DNA of 64,000 nucleotides from Piezodorus guildinii. Its lineage: Eukaryota > Arthropoda > Insecta > Hemiptera > Pentatomidae. Below, piece by piece: positions 14,001 to 29,000 of this stretch. Where the stretch lies: NCBI GenBank assembly GCA_023052935.1, contig CM041294.1, forward strand, positions 88,272,616-88,336,615. The letters are read 5' to 3'. The notes beneath the pieces were generated by a model, which had not been told where the DNA came from, did no database searches, and saw only the letters and a list, made by a program, of their open reading frames with translations. The position numbers were made by a program, and so were the translations under genes. Positions within the stretch are counted from its first letter, which is position 1. The number at the start of each line of letters is the position of its first letter.

Positions 14001-17000
14001 AGGGATGAAAAGCAGATAAAACTAAATTATTGTTGTAGACAATAATATAGTAGATTATTTAATGAAACACATGTTTCTATTGAGACTGAATGTATTTCTT
14101 TAAGATTTTTTCATGTCTAACTTTTATTTAAAAGTTCTTAAATTGAATTAAACAATGGCGGTGAGTCGTGTGATGTGCAAACTATATTTTTTTAATTAAT
14201 TTTTTTAAAAATTAATTTCTTCAACAATCTACCTCATTGAATTTGTATTTATGAAAATGAAAAATCTAAAAATCTATTAGGAAGGAAGAAGTATGTTTCA
14301 TTAATTTATAATAGGGATCTTTGACATATGTTATTTGTCAAGTCAAATTCCTACAATAACAGACCATAGAAAAGAACTTAATAACTGGCCGAGTATAACA
14401 AAACTGACAGTGTGCTATAAGGAGTGTATTTTTTTTATAGTCACTATATTGTTTGGTATGTCAGTTGTATGAAGTATTTTGGTAGTATTAGTTAATCAAA
14501 ACTTATTTGAATACAAATATATTCATTAATAGCTATCGATAAATAAAATAGCTTTCATAAACAGGAGGTTACTAAAATTTATTTTACATTTTACACACAG
14601 GTAGCACCTTAATCTGTTTGGTAATATATGATAGAACTTCTACTGGGTTTTTAAAAATTTTAAAAATGGGTATCTTTAATTTAGAATTATTATCATATAC
14701 ACACATGAAACAATATTGTGAGTAACCCTAAATTAAATAAGGTTCAAGTACACTATAAATGTGTATAACATATTGGTGAGTATCCATGAGAAAGAAAATA
14801 AAAAAACAGCTGATTCAAAAATGGTAATTTTAACATATTATTTTTTTATATATTAAATGTTTCAACTGCCCATGTTATTGTATTCATATCTGAAGAAAAT
14901 AAAAATAAAATAACTAATAATTAAAAAATAGTAAGACTACTTTTTTAATTCATCTAGAATAGTAATTTGTAAAATATTATATCACATGGAAAAATGGTAT
15001 GACACTTTTATATAAATGAGAGTTTTTGACATTTTGGAGAGTCATTCCTTTATGTTTATAAGGTGGTTCGTTTATTTGTGCACAGCATTATTGTTTGTAC
15101 GTAAACTGAAAGAGAGACACTTATGAAAGTATACAACCTTCTAAACATAAATGAATGGCACTCCAGAATGTGAAAAAATCCCAGTTTTACAAAAAGTGAC
15201 TCATACCATTCTGCCATCTGAGTACAGAAATATAATAAAGAAAATGACTAGTAAAATAACCTTGGAAATTTGTTTTTAATGAGATGTACAGCCTATTCCT
15301 TCTTGTTAGTTTGAAAGTCAGTTTTTTTTTTTTTCTGACAACATGTTATGATTAATAGAATATCCCATCATATACACAATACTAATAAAAAAAAAAAACC
15401 AATGCCTCTGAAACCAGTGAAGGGTCTAGGGATCTCGACAACATAAGAGTTTCGTACCGTTTTTAGATGAAAGGCATACCCAGGATGTGACTATGCTGGG
15501 ATCACAATCAGCTGCCAATTTTTAGGTACCCACTTTACAGATGCTGAATATGCCTTAAGGCCGAGCTATGCTGTGAGGAAAAGGTAGGTAAAATATAGTG
15601 AGAGCGAGGTCTTGTGAGAGCTCACGAAAGTAGCAGGATAGTGGGAAGACATCATTTTTACTTTCACTTACCTATATATGAAATTTATAGTAACGTAAAG
15701 TATTGTGATCGTGAAAATTTTCGAATTCCAGTTTTCAACGGAAATACAAGTTATAGGGTCCCCTGAGTCCAAATAACCAAGTCCCGCAAAAAGGTCTGTG
15801 TGTCCGTGTGTGTGTGTGGTAACTCTAGCGCAAAAATTACGACTTCATTTTTAACTGGAACTGAAATTTCATATTTAAGACTACTTTACGGCCAAGGTTG
15901 GTTTCCGTAAACTCCTTCTAAACAAGACAGATACAGTTTCCACTATCATTTACAGCACTTTTTCCTGAAGGCTTATAAGTAAAATACATTGAAAGTTTGT
16001 TTTTCTTTAAACGGGAAAAATAAACTTTCTGTAACCAAGTCATAAAAACAGGATTACTAAAACATAAGTAGTAACATGGATGTATAACAATATAGCGTTG
16101 GAAAAAGCAAGAATTTAGAAAAGTTAATAAGCAATAAAAGAAATCGTACAAGGTAATATAAAGTTGTTGTAAGCTCATATACTTATGAACTCTCTATCTC
16201 TCTATACATAAAATGATGATGCATTTTTGGTTTCCACTAACTCCTTCTAAACCACAAGACGGGTTTCAATACAGTTTTCACCATCATTTAGAGTGATCTT
16301 TCCTGAAGGTTTATAAGTAAAATACACTGCCAGTTTGCTTTTCTTTAAAAAGGGAAAATAAATTTTCTGTAATAAAGTCATGAAAACAAAACATAAGTAA
16401 TAGCATGGACGTATAATATACCGTAGGAAAGAGCAAGAATTTAGTTATAAAATAAACACATGATCTTGCTAATTGTACTTTTTATTACAATAAACTAAAT
16501 AGTCCAAAGACAAAACTAAACTCTAAATCGGTCTGACAAAAATTGTTTAAACATAAATGACACCTCCTTCCAATTTTACCTGTGCAAAGCAGGGGCGAGT
16601 CCACTAGTTTATAATAAAAGTTTAAAAAAATAAATAATGAAGTTTTATAGAAAATGCGATAATTGAATATTTATTTTAATACGTTGAAAGTATGTGAGAG
16701 TATGATAATTCACTCTCAACAAATCTCAAGATATTTTAACTACCTGTTTTCTCACCGTATAGCATGGCCTTTAATAGGGTCTCCTTTCTTCCCCAGTGTC
16801 GAACCATGGCTGTTATTTATAATTCTGTTATTTATCTGTCCCAGATTCTAACCTGGGAACCGGAGAACAAGAGAAGAACAGACAAGTGCTCCACTATTAA
16901 CTCGACCACACCCCTCCTTTTCTATGATATTACCCATTCTTAACTAAAAACCCTAATTTATAATGTTATTTTCACATACACACTTCGTTTTAAATTCCCT

Positions 17001-20000
17001 TTTGTTAAGACCCATTACCATACCCAGGCAAAAACAGTCCGACAAATAAAGCAGGGGAGAGAAGTGTGTACCTTTAATATCATCAAAGTCTACCAGTTGC
17101 AACTGGAGGTTACCTTTTTCTTCTTCCAAAACAGCTATTTGATTCTTCAACGCTTCCACGCCTCCTGAACTCTCTAGGCTCTGTTGAAAATGTATCATTA
17201 GTAATTTCAGCAGTTAAAAGTTAAAATAAAAAGAAGTAAGCATTAGGCAAAGATACAATACACAATGATAATTTCAGTGGTGATAGTCTTACTTCAAATG
17301 TATCACAAAAGAATAATGCTAGAGTTAAAACCCCCTGGCTGGCACTGAGACAAGAATTCATAATTATTTTATTCCAAGTACAGTTATCAGTTTGCTGGGC
17401 AACATGTGTTACTGTAACCATGTGTTAACCCTCTCACCCACTCCACCTCCTATTAACAAGTTCACGCCAGTGTGAGCAACCCTGGTGGGTCACACAAGAC
17501 TGTTCCGTGGGGAGACATCCATCACAGGTGAGTCAATTGTATTCAGATTAAAAAATAAGTTTATTTTATTTTTTCTCAACATTATATGTTGTAGGCATTA
17601 ACAAGCGTAAGGGTTTATTTATTAAATATTTTATAACCAACGACATCCCCCCCTCAAAGGACTCGATTAATTTCATTTGATTACTCTTTAAGAGTTTCCT
17701 TTAGCTGTGCGTGATTTCTTGAATTCAGACAATACAAGAATCATCTTAAAGTATTTCCATAATTTCTCCTTCAAGTCATATGTGTGAGTTAAAACTATTA
17801 CAATCTCACATTTAGCGCGTTTGAAGCCTCACACCAAAAGAGTAGATATTCATCCCAGCGTGAACATGTTAAGATAGTTATATACATCAACACACTTTCA
17901 GAAACAACAGATTTCAATATAGCAATATAATTATCATTGAAAGGTGCTTAAAACAGTTACAGAGCCATCTGAACAGTGCTTACAAGATATTTTCCATAAT
18001 TTTATATAATTGATTAGCGGAATTCGTAGATCCTCAGTTAGGCAGCTATCAAATAGGTCTACTATCGATCAGATTTTTTTCTTTAAAACAAATAATAAAA
18101 AAAAAAGATATTAAGGATTCTCTTCATTTACTTTATAGCACCATATGGTTCCATTATAAGAAAAAGATTTCTAATTGGCAATGGAGGAGATGGACGTACC
18201 ATCAAAGCTAATATAACTAGTAGCTTGTACGTTGAGAGAGAGCGTAAGCAGTGTAAAAGTAAATGGAAAGCTCGGCAAACCTTTTGCTCTGAGACGTCAA
18301 GAGTTAAACAGGCTGACAATCTCTTGCCGCTTCTATTTAATATTTAAGAGCCAAATTAAATCTGAGTCAAATGCTTGGTTATGCTGATGATGTAGGTCTG
18401 ATTGAAGAGTCACTCAAAGCTAAAAAGGAGGCCTGGGAGGTTTTAGATAGCGAAGCAAGAAGGATAGGACTCATAATAAATGAAGACAAAATGAAAATTA
18501 TAGTCTTAAGAAAGAAAACCCCACTAAAGTCACTAAGGAATCATGTAGTAGGACAGTATTTATTCCAGCTCATGTCCAGTTTCAAATATCTCGGCTCAAC
18601 TATAATTTGAACAATAAAGAAGAGTAGATTCGAAATGGATTAATGGCAAACAACAAAGTATATTTTGCCTTGGGAAGTTTCCTCCAAAGCAAATTGTAAA
18701 GTGGTGAATGAAAATCATCCACTATAAAACAATTATCACCAGGCGCGGCTTGGACCCTATGCAAAGCTCTCATTCAAAGGATTGATAGGTTTGAGAGAAA
18801 GTGTTAAGATGAATAATGGGGCCTATTAGACAACATGGTGTGTACCGCCTAAGAAGAAATCCAGAGATCTACAACGAATTTGTGCAGATTCAGTGCTTTA
18901 AATGGCTTGTTCATGTGATGAGAAAGCAGCATACTATGGAAACCCAGATGGAGTCAGACCACATGGGAGACCAAAGGGAAGGTGGAAAGACCCAGCAGCT
19001 AAAAACATGAGGATGGACGGAGCGACTGGGAAAAGATAGTTAGGAGAGTCAAAGGCAGCTTTAGGCGCCTTTCAAGCCACTAATTAATTAATTAACTAAT
19101 CATTGTGAAAAGAAAGGATATCACACTTTCCCTTCATCTCCTGCTAGTCAAAACAGCCACTGAAACTATCATCAACGAATTTTTCACTCAAATTATAATT
19201 ACAGACCTCTTTAAATTTGTCCCTTTCCTGTTTCACAGCCTTCAATTGTGCTTTCAGTTTCAAATTAATCTTATTTACGGTTTCCATTTTGTTTGTGAAG
19301 TCTTCATTTTTACTCGTAGCATCGCTTAAGCTTTGCCTGATCAAAGCTAATTCTAACTGCAACGATTCTACATCGGCCGTATGTGATTCTTTTTCTGCAA
19401 GCCTGAAATGAAAATCAAGTCATGACTTGAATGAAACAGTGGAATATAACAAAACATCCTATACTACTGGAAAATTTCCTGTAATATAAAGCAATAATTA
19501 GAGGTGACATTCTTAAATTTCATATATATTTATTTGAAGATATTATATGGACTAAATATGAATACATATAAGTATTCCAAAATATACTTGGAATGCATAA
19601 TAGAAATAAATAATTCCAAGAAAAAATAGTTTTAAACACTAAAAGGAAGTAATATCCTCACATGAGACTGAAATGACTGAAAAAAAATGCTCGTAGATAC
19701 CAAACACTACAATATTGACTTGACACAGGTTCAAAAATTCAAGTATATTAAAAAACGCTCATTTACTCCACAATTATCAGGCCTATTTTGACATTGGAAT
19801 TGGGGCTCTACTAAACCTTGCAATCCAAAATCCTTCACAAAATTCTGAATGCCCCGTATTTCATCACAAATAAAATCATTCATAGAAACCTTAATATTCC
19901 ATTTGTCACAGACCTACTCTGAAATAGATATAGATCTTTTATAACTTCCAACCCACATGAAACAATTTGTTCATTATCTATCTTGCTTACATGCAATACA

Positions 20001-23000
20001 TATATTATAGATAAACCTCTGAGGGGACTGATAAGAAGATGGCCTCCGGACCTAGGCACTTAAGACAGTTATAGTGTAAGATGTAAGATAAATAGAATTA
20101 TGTAAAAAAAAAATTTAGTATTATTTACACAACAACTAATTATTGATTTCTTAAAACAAACATAAGTTACATTATAATGAAAACAAATTGTTTTATGATA
20201 AACTCCAATCCTAGACTATGGCAAGACAAAGAGGAAGCACAGTGACCATCTGCAGCTTCAAGAAGTAGCTATAGGTGAAGGACTTCCACAGAGAGAGACT
20301 GCACATTCACCTCAAGATTCTGACCCTTAGGGGAGAGAGGTGTAGGATAAAAACTTCAGTAGAATAACCATATTTCCCAAATTACCAGAAAATCCACCTC
20401 TAACCTCAAACAGCTCCTACATTTCCTTGACTCTTTTCCTAGAAGTACCCATCATCTCTTAGTGTCTACTCTCATTCTCCCCCACTTTGAATATGGATGT
20501 CTAGTATATGGGGGACTCAGTGGCGAAAATGAGAGGAGGCTAAAAAGATTAATAAATAGGTTTATAAGATTTATGTATGGCCTCTCTAGACAGTCACACA
20601 TCTCTCACTGGTATTCTGGTCAAAGGTGGCGCTATCCCGAATCCCAAAGAAAATACCTACTTGGTATCTTTCCTATTTCAATCCTTGCAAACCAGAAAAC
20701 CCTCCTACATCATCGACTTACTTACTCCGCCCTCTTCCGTGCACACCCTACATACAAGATCCCGACCCATTGATCTATACCTGCCCTCACATAGAACAAC
20801 ATTCTTCATCATCCCTGCAATCATGCTTTGGAACTCATTACCCATCTCCCTCCAAAAAGAGTCATCCCTAACCACTTTCAAACACCAATTATTTAACCAC
20901 CTTCTCAAAAATCAATCTTCCGCACATATGTGATTAATCTATACTTTGATTAACTAAACTTATTTGATGTTATCTGTTTTTGTATCTTTTATTCATATTA
21001 ATTATTTATAATTTAATTGACCAAATAATCATATATCAAATGAAGCCAGATGAATTGGACTTCCTCTGTTCACTGTATATTATTCTTAGTGGACGAAATG
21101 TCCCAGAATAAATATTATTTTTCTTTCATTCATTCATTCATACTTCACATTTACTTGTGTTAAGTGACCGCTGGGCAGAGTGCATTCTGGGATTGTGAGA
21201 GAATTAATGGATTCACTCGCGAGTGTAGATGGTGTTTAATTAAGCTGGTTGTCGCTGAATGTCACATATTTTTCATATAATCGCAACTCGCACATCATCC
21301 TAGAAGATTGTCTCAGAATTGTCACATGTAGTAGGAGTCGCAGAAGGAAAGAAAGGAACATCGCAGACGGGAGATGGAAGAAAGTCATAACGGATAGAAA
21401 GAATCACCGCTTGTACACTATAAACAGTATTTTGTTTTATTTTAATTAATATAAGCTAGTTTAAGTTATCTTTTTTATTGTTTTATTTATTTACCCTCAA
21501 CAAGGTTTCACGGATCGGCAGATAATTCAGCGATTCATATTAACGACCGATTCGAGGCTGCGAGCAAACGCGTTTGTCGCCCCTCTTCCCAACAACTTGT
21601 ATTTATTTACAAGTTAGAATTGTTAAATATCTAGACAGACAACTAATTGAGCAGGGAGGGTGGACAAAATCATAAAGGAAAGAATAACGTCTGTAGTAAT
21701 GCGCTTCCAATCTCTCAAGAGATGATTTATAGGTAAAAGAGAGGTCTCCAAGAGGCATAATAATATATAAGAAAATGTTCCTATCAATACTGAAATATGC
21801 CAGAGAATCCTGGGCCCTCACTACTAAGAATAAAAGCCAACTCCAGGCTAAGGAGATGGTGCTATTTGAGGAAAGTGGAGGGTAAGACGAAGCAAAGACA
21901 GAATTAGAGATGTCACAATAAGATCTAACCTCAATGTATGATTGGCTAAGAACATTATTGAAGAAAATCAGCAAAGGTTGTTTGGTCACGTCTCGGGATT
22001 GTCAGAGGATCATGAGGGGGAGAGAAGTATGAGGTGGAAATGGAAGGAAGAAGACCAAGAGGATGACCTAGGAAGACTTGGGAGGAAGGGTTCAAGAAAG
22101 CCTCCAGGAAAAGGGAAATTGACCGGAATATGGTAAGAGAAGTAGCACAGGATAGGAATAGGTTGGATCAGGCTCTAGATATGACCCCCTCACACTGCAG
22201 TGCAGTAGAGAGGAAAGATAAAGAAGAAGTTGTAAATTATATTAAATAAATAAAATAAACGAACTAATAAAAAACCCAACAAAATGGCTAAGATAGCCAA
22301 AAGTAATAAAAAATTAAAGTTGCTACAATCTGGGTTAAGGAAGTTGTTCATGTAACAATTATGCTCAATTTAAATCAATATGCAGGGATCACCCTTAGCA
22401 GGGTGGCCAGCATAACAGCCTCCGGCCAAGGTCATGGGTTCAAACCCGCAGGTGGTCCTAGGATTTTTTAATGGGAGTAAAAAATCCTTGGTTATGCCAT
22501 CCTTCGGAGGGGACGTTAAAAGGTGGTCTGAGCCTCTGTGATGTCAGGTACTTGTTAAAGATCCCTATCCTAATAAAAACTGGATTACGGAAAATTTAGG
22601 ACTCCCACTGTAGCATCATCCGATTAGCCACAGTAGCGTAAAGTTATGTAAAATAAATAAACAAACAAATCAATATGGCTACATGGGGCTATTTTTGGTA
22701 ATAAAAGGAACATGTATTCTGAATACATTGCTTTAATAACGATGGTATAGAAGAAGAAAAGGTCCCCATAGGCAGGAGGACGAAGCAGGGAGAAGGAAGA
22801 GAGAAGACGAAGATTACAAGGATATGTAAGATATAAAGCCCACCTAAATCATATTGTAACCTTTCCCGTTTGTAAACTTTCCTTTAGTTCAAATACATCA
22901 ATATTTCATACAGTTATTTTTTATCAATGCACATTAACCCTTTCACGCTCAAGGGAAATATTTTTCTCTTCAACAAAAATTGTTATCGATATTTCAAATA

Positions 23001-26000
23001 ATAATTGAACAATCGATAACGATTTATTATTAACGAATGGGTTAACACACAGTTCACTGCTAGCTACCACTTGGTCTAAGCCGTATTATCATACTTCACA
23101 ATGATGGTTGGACAAACCAGAAGTTAAAGGAAATCTTGAACGAGCTGGGATCAAAATTAAAGAAATACCAAACAGAAATATTTGAAGAAAAAGTCACGAA
23201 GGAGTGTTTTCAAGTCGAAAACAAGAAGGTAAGAACGGGAACCAAGTGGGAAACCCACGAAAACAGTGATTTTCTGAACAGATGGAGACTTCTTGGGAAA
23301 GGAAAAGAACAAATAATTAATTTAAATGTGCTTCAAACTAATCATGATCTCTGAATAGTCTAACAGGGAAAAAAAAATCAGTTACTTTTGAAATAGATCA
23401 GGCACTTTATAACAGGGAATCAAGTTGTTCTTACTGTCCTATATTTCAATTAGAGAAAAGTAATATAGTTTATGTTACAATTATGATAAAATAGCTGGAC
23501 TTACCTCTGCTCGAGTTCTTCTTCCCTATTTTTTAACCTAAGCATTTCTTTCTTCCAATTCTCCTCCCTTTTACCGAAATCTTCTTTTAACGTAGATATT
23601 TCCTGTGTGATCGCCATCGCTCGTTCGGCATGTTCCTGAGACCTCTGCATCAATTGATTGTGAAGGACAGTCAAGGCTTGGGATTTACTAGAGAGGACCT
23701 TATCTTTCTCATAGAGCCTTTCCTAAAATAAAATATAAGATATGTTTAAACTCATCAAAATAATAGTCTAAATTAAAGAAGAAGACCATTTTATCAAATT
23801 CAAGATTTAAAAGGACTGTAAATATTTTAATCCTCTTTAATACTTAATAATCCCTTCAGAGCATTCTCTAAGCTGGTTTAATTCCATTTGACTATTTCAA
23901 AAAAAGCCTCAGCTTAGTGACTTGTTTCAAAGAAGAAACATGACATTATCCTACAAAATTCTCGCAATTTTAAGGTATTACAGGAAAAAAAATTTCACAG
24001 CCACTGAAGCAACTAGTGAAATTATTAATATGATGGGGAAGGTGTCCTCGACCAGGGCACTGCACGGCGTTGGTGCAGTAGAGTATGATGTTGGAAAGGA
24101 AGTAGAGCTCCGGGCGACAATTTAAGGGTATTGGTGAGGTTCTGCAGGAAGCTGCTGAGTTAAAAGCATCCACAAATATTCGCGAACTTACCAGGGAGAG
24201 TGGTGTGTCATCAACTGTTAGTCCCAATCTATCCTCTATGTTAAGGTGAAAAAGAGCAATATATTGGTCCCTCGTGAACATATTACTCAACAATCAGCTA
24301 AGAGCTTAGAAATTTTTGAACATTTATTGGGAGATTATCACCTATGATGAAAAGTGGGTTTACTGCAAAATCTGAATACCCGTAAGCAATGTCTTAATCA
24401 CAGTCAAACTGCTTTTATGCTGCAATGGAGGACTTTAAAAAAAAAAATCCATGTTTTGCATTTTTGGGAATTTTGAAGGTCTCCATGACTTTGTTCCTGA
24501 TGGATGCTCTAGGAATTCTGTGAACAGCTGGAATGATTTTATGCATAGTTGTCGGAGAGTTATCCTGTTTTTATCAACCGAAAAGGAGTTTTATTTCAAC
24601 AAGATAAAGCTCTTTCTCATACTTCCTCTTGAGCCAATGAAAAGTTTAAAGAACTTCACAGGTTTGAACTCCTGTCTCATCCGCCATTTAGTCAAGATCT
24701 CGCACCGTTGGATTATTATAAGCGAAAAAATTTAATAATTTTGCAGAAGTTGAAATTTCGGTCCAAGAGTTATTTGACCGCCATCCCAATCCTAAGAATG
24801 GTGGGATTGAGCAATCGGCCAATGATGGTAGATAACAATGGACTATACTTTGAGTATTAATTGTATTTTATATCAGAGAAATAATAATACAAATATTTGG
24901 TTGAAAAACAGGCATTTTTTTTATTTACCCCATTAAACGATAGTCACAATGACATAATCCAAAAATAAAAACAATTATAAAATATTACAATAAGATTATT
25001 TAATATAAGCATTAAATTTAAATAGGTTACCCGTTCAACCAAACAAAGAAGCTAAGCCTAGGATTCTTATATTAAAGGGACAACCTATAAATGAAGCGTA
25101 CGGAAGTATAAAAAAATAAACTTGCAAGGAATAAGCAAAGTTACCATAAAATGTATACTTTATAAATCATGCACAAATCTTCTCATTCAAATACAATTAG
25201 CGCAGTAGCGTTAGAGAAAAGTCATGGACTAACATAATTTGAATCTACTTTTAGATTCTAAAAAACCTAATAAATTATAACCTTGCACTGAATTGAACAC
25301 ATTTTATCTCAGCCAATCACAAATGTTCACTCTTGAAACTACTAAAACCAATACAAACCTTCAGAGTTTCCACGGATGTTTCCAAATCGATTATTCGCTG
25401 TTTAATAAGTGGTGGCAATTCAGGGTAGGAGCAGTCTAAAAAAAACATATAAAAAGGTATTAAAAATATATTTCTTACAAATTACCATACAAAATAGACA
25501 GAAAGATATAATAGAATACAATTTTTTTTTTTTTTAACTATGTCCCAAAACAAAAATGTAATATATCCCGCTTTTAGACTAAAGTAATATTAGTACAAAA
25601 GTAGCTGACAAGAGATTCATTCAATGAACCAACTTATAGCTCACACATTATTTTCAGATATTTTTAGTTTTATTTCAAAATCTAAAGAATACAGCACTCT
25701 GCTCCAAAACTGCACCTAGGGCGTCTGTCAGGTCAGCTGGTTTAAAATTTATTTTGAGCACGAAGTTCATTTGTTGAATGAATCTGTTGCCAGAATCTAG
25801 CCAACAGTTTGATAGCAAATGGCTAAATATTGAAGCTTTTAATGGCTAAACGCCTTGGAGTAACATTCCATAATTTTAGGTGAAACTGAATGTTAGGCTT
25901 AATCAAATAATATGACATAACTTAATACTATATCTTTATACATCACTGACTTAGACCTGACACACCCTTTCCTTCCCCTCCAAAGCTCAATACTTAAAAA

Positions 26001-29000
26001 AAAGGAACTGTGATTACTCTGTAATTCATGATTTCATAAAATTGAGATAAAAATCAGTTCTCCAACCACAGCTCTGACAGACTTGAACCATTTCAAAAGC
26101 ATCCATCAACATTGGGTCTTTATATACACTGACGAGTCTAAGACCTAAAAGAAAAAATGGAGTAAGCACTGATGTAGTGCCTCATCAAAAACATTACATG
26201 TTCTCCTTGCCAGAAATATCAACAATATATATATAATGCTGAATCATCAGCTATAAATTGTGCAGATGTATCAATAAACCCTAAAACGTGTGGTGATTTT
26301 CTCAGATTCAGAATCTGCTATCACACAACTGCTTAACACTTTTTCCCCAAAACTGTTTGGAAAATGAAAAATAGGAAACACTCAAATCATTGGAAATGGT
26401 TAGGAGTTTTATTCATCTGATGTTGTAGCTATTACTGAGGGCCAGTTGATCAACACTACTCAACCCAGTGAAATGATCTCTCTGATAAAAAAAAATCTGG
26501 TGCACGCAACACCAACTTTCATTTACCTCCGTAATTAAAATCAATTTAAGAATTTTCAAATACAGCTAAACATAAAAATAAGTGAAACTAATAAAGAATT
26601 AATTAAATTGAATTTCTACAGTAACATGTGTTTTTAAAAAAAATCTGGTGCGCACAACACATGACTTTCACTTACCTCTGTTATTAATATCAATTTAAGA
26701 ATTTATAAACGAAAATAAATTGTTAAAGAATTATTTAGATTTGATTTTTATAGAAAGATGTGCTTTATTAAATAATATGTTATAGTATTATCTATGAAAT
26801 TCAGTAAGTTTTTTTCATCACTCCGTGTCAGAACTACTTGGAGTGCCAGTGATGACAGCGCCATCCAGTGGCCAAGCGGTGAAACAATTGCATTAAAAAA
26901 TATTTTTTTCAATTTTCTCCTTTAGTTGAATTTATATATTTACCTGTTTTTTTATCAATGGTAATAAGATGATATGGTTATTTTTATAGAATATACATAA
27001 TCAAAGTACTTTAGAGGAAGAAAATTTAAAATATCTGCATTTAAGCCCCGTCAAACTATTTCAATCAGAATGAAACCTACATGATATTAAAGCCCATTAA
27101 ATTTTACATCAATATAGTGAGTTTAATCAAAATTGTTATAGCCGTTTTTGAGAAAATCGTAAAAAGGTGCTAAATGCATGGGATAAAGTAGGACTTCCGG
27201 TCAGCTGATTTTATGAAAACGTTGCTGTAACATCTCGGGCATATAGTAGTCTTAAATATGAAATTTCAGTTCCGTAGACTTTTTATTTTGTGCTAGAGTT
27301 ACCACACACACACACAACGGACACACAGACCTTTTTTGCAGGACTTGGTTATTTGGACTCAGGGGACCCTAAAAATGTGTATTTCCGTTGAAAACTGGAA
27401 TTCAAAAATGTTCACAATCGCAATACTTTCCTTTACTAAATATTTCATATATAGGTAAGTGAAAGTAAAAAAGACTTGATAGGCATAGCAACAGATCTGG
27501 ACCACTATGAGACAATTAACTTGAGATAGTCGAGCCCTATGTTTGCAGAAAAAAAATCCGAAATTCAGCTGACAGGAATGGAAGAAGTAGTGTTCGCTCG
27601 ACTGAGAATTTGGCACACACGCCTCATCCATCAATATTTAATGGTAAAAAAGTCTCTGCCTGAATGTATCACATGTGGATTACCATTTACATTACCAGTG
27701 GATACCAGTGGATTACCAGTCATTCACAATATTACTGAATATTATATCTATGAATGTGAACAAATTAAATATCTCTCTGAAAGTAAACTCAAAAGATTAT
27801 TCCACATAGAAGGAAAAATCAGGATCTTAATGGTGTTTCCCAAAAAAATGAACATTTTTCAAAAAAAAAAAAAAATTACTAATGGACAAATAAGAAGGGG
27901 TTCAAACAATTGAAAACAAATAATATCTTTCTTTACTATTAATACTAACAATTTTTATCATAAATCAAGAAAAGTTTAGAAATAAAAAGGTGAATAAATT
28001 AAAATAAAAAATTGAACTTATTCACTTACAACTTTAGCAATAGCTTCTTGTAATTGTTTTTCCACTTTTTTTTGTTCTTCACGATCAATCATTATTTGAT
28101 CCATAGCTTCTTTAATTTTAGCCTTTTCAGACTGGTGTTTACTGAATCGGACTCTAAAATGAAAAGTACTTTGATTAATATAAATAGAATTGTATGCTTT
28201 TTAAGTATATTTATTTTGAATTGCAGGATTTTACCATCCAACGAGGCAACTGAAAAAAAATATTATGTCTCAGATTTACTAACTTAAATAAGACATTGAA
28301 GGGCTAACAATGAATTAGTTCTTTTACAAAACTTTTTTTATTTTACCTGTCCTCCTCAAGTTTGGTGGTGAGGGCTGTTCTCTCGGAATCCTCCGAGGGC
28401 TTACTTCCTCCAGACGACTGAACTTCATCATCATTTTTTGCAGCAGACCCTCGATTCGCTTTGACTCGTGCACGAATTTTCGCAAGAGTGCTGCCCAACT
28501 CCTGGGATAAAATTTTAATGAGTCTTATTTTCGTCAAAGAGATCTTAACTTACTTATATATATATATATATATATATATATGAATAATACATATAAAATA
28601 AATTAATAAAATTGGATCATAGGAAGAATGGTATTTGTTTTGATATTTTATTTGGCAAAATTAAATTAAATATAATGTCTGATTTCTGATAGTTACACCA
28701 ACAGTCAACTATACAAAAAAAAACCCAAGGGATTGCCTAAGGGTCTTGGGCTAAGCACATATAGAGATTCGTACTGTTTCTAGGCCAACAACCGTGTAAG
28801 GGAGTGGTTTGGCCTTGATCATGCTCAGCCGCCTGTTTTTTTTCAATTTAGAGAACCCACTTTATAGAGGCTGGGTGTGCTCCAGGAGGGTCACCATAGT
28901 CAACTATACACCTTCATAATAATAAAACTATATTTTTTTATTTACTTCTTTTTCTTCATAGTCCATAGGTTAGATTCAGTTCAGGATAACTTTTTTTCAA

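Noticed and set aside
21603..21989. Minus-strand 128-codon ORF
   Set aside because: Antisense of a decayed LINE 3' end that reads on the plus strand.
22425..22460. Possible tRNA B-box (GGGTTCAAACCC)
   Set aside because: Part of SINE family B, found in at least four copies with the same body.
23970..24293. Minus-strand 107-codon ORF
   Set aside because: Antisense of the decayed mariner transposase at 23920-24960.
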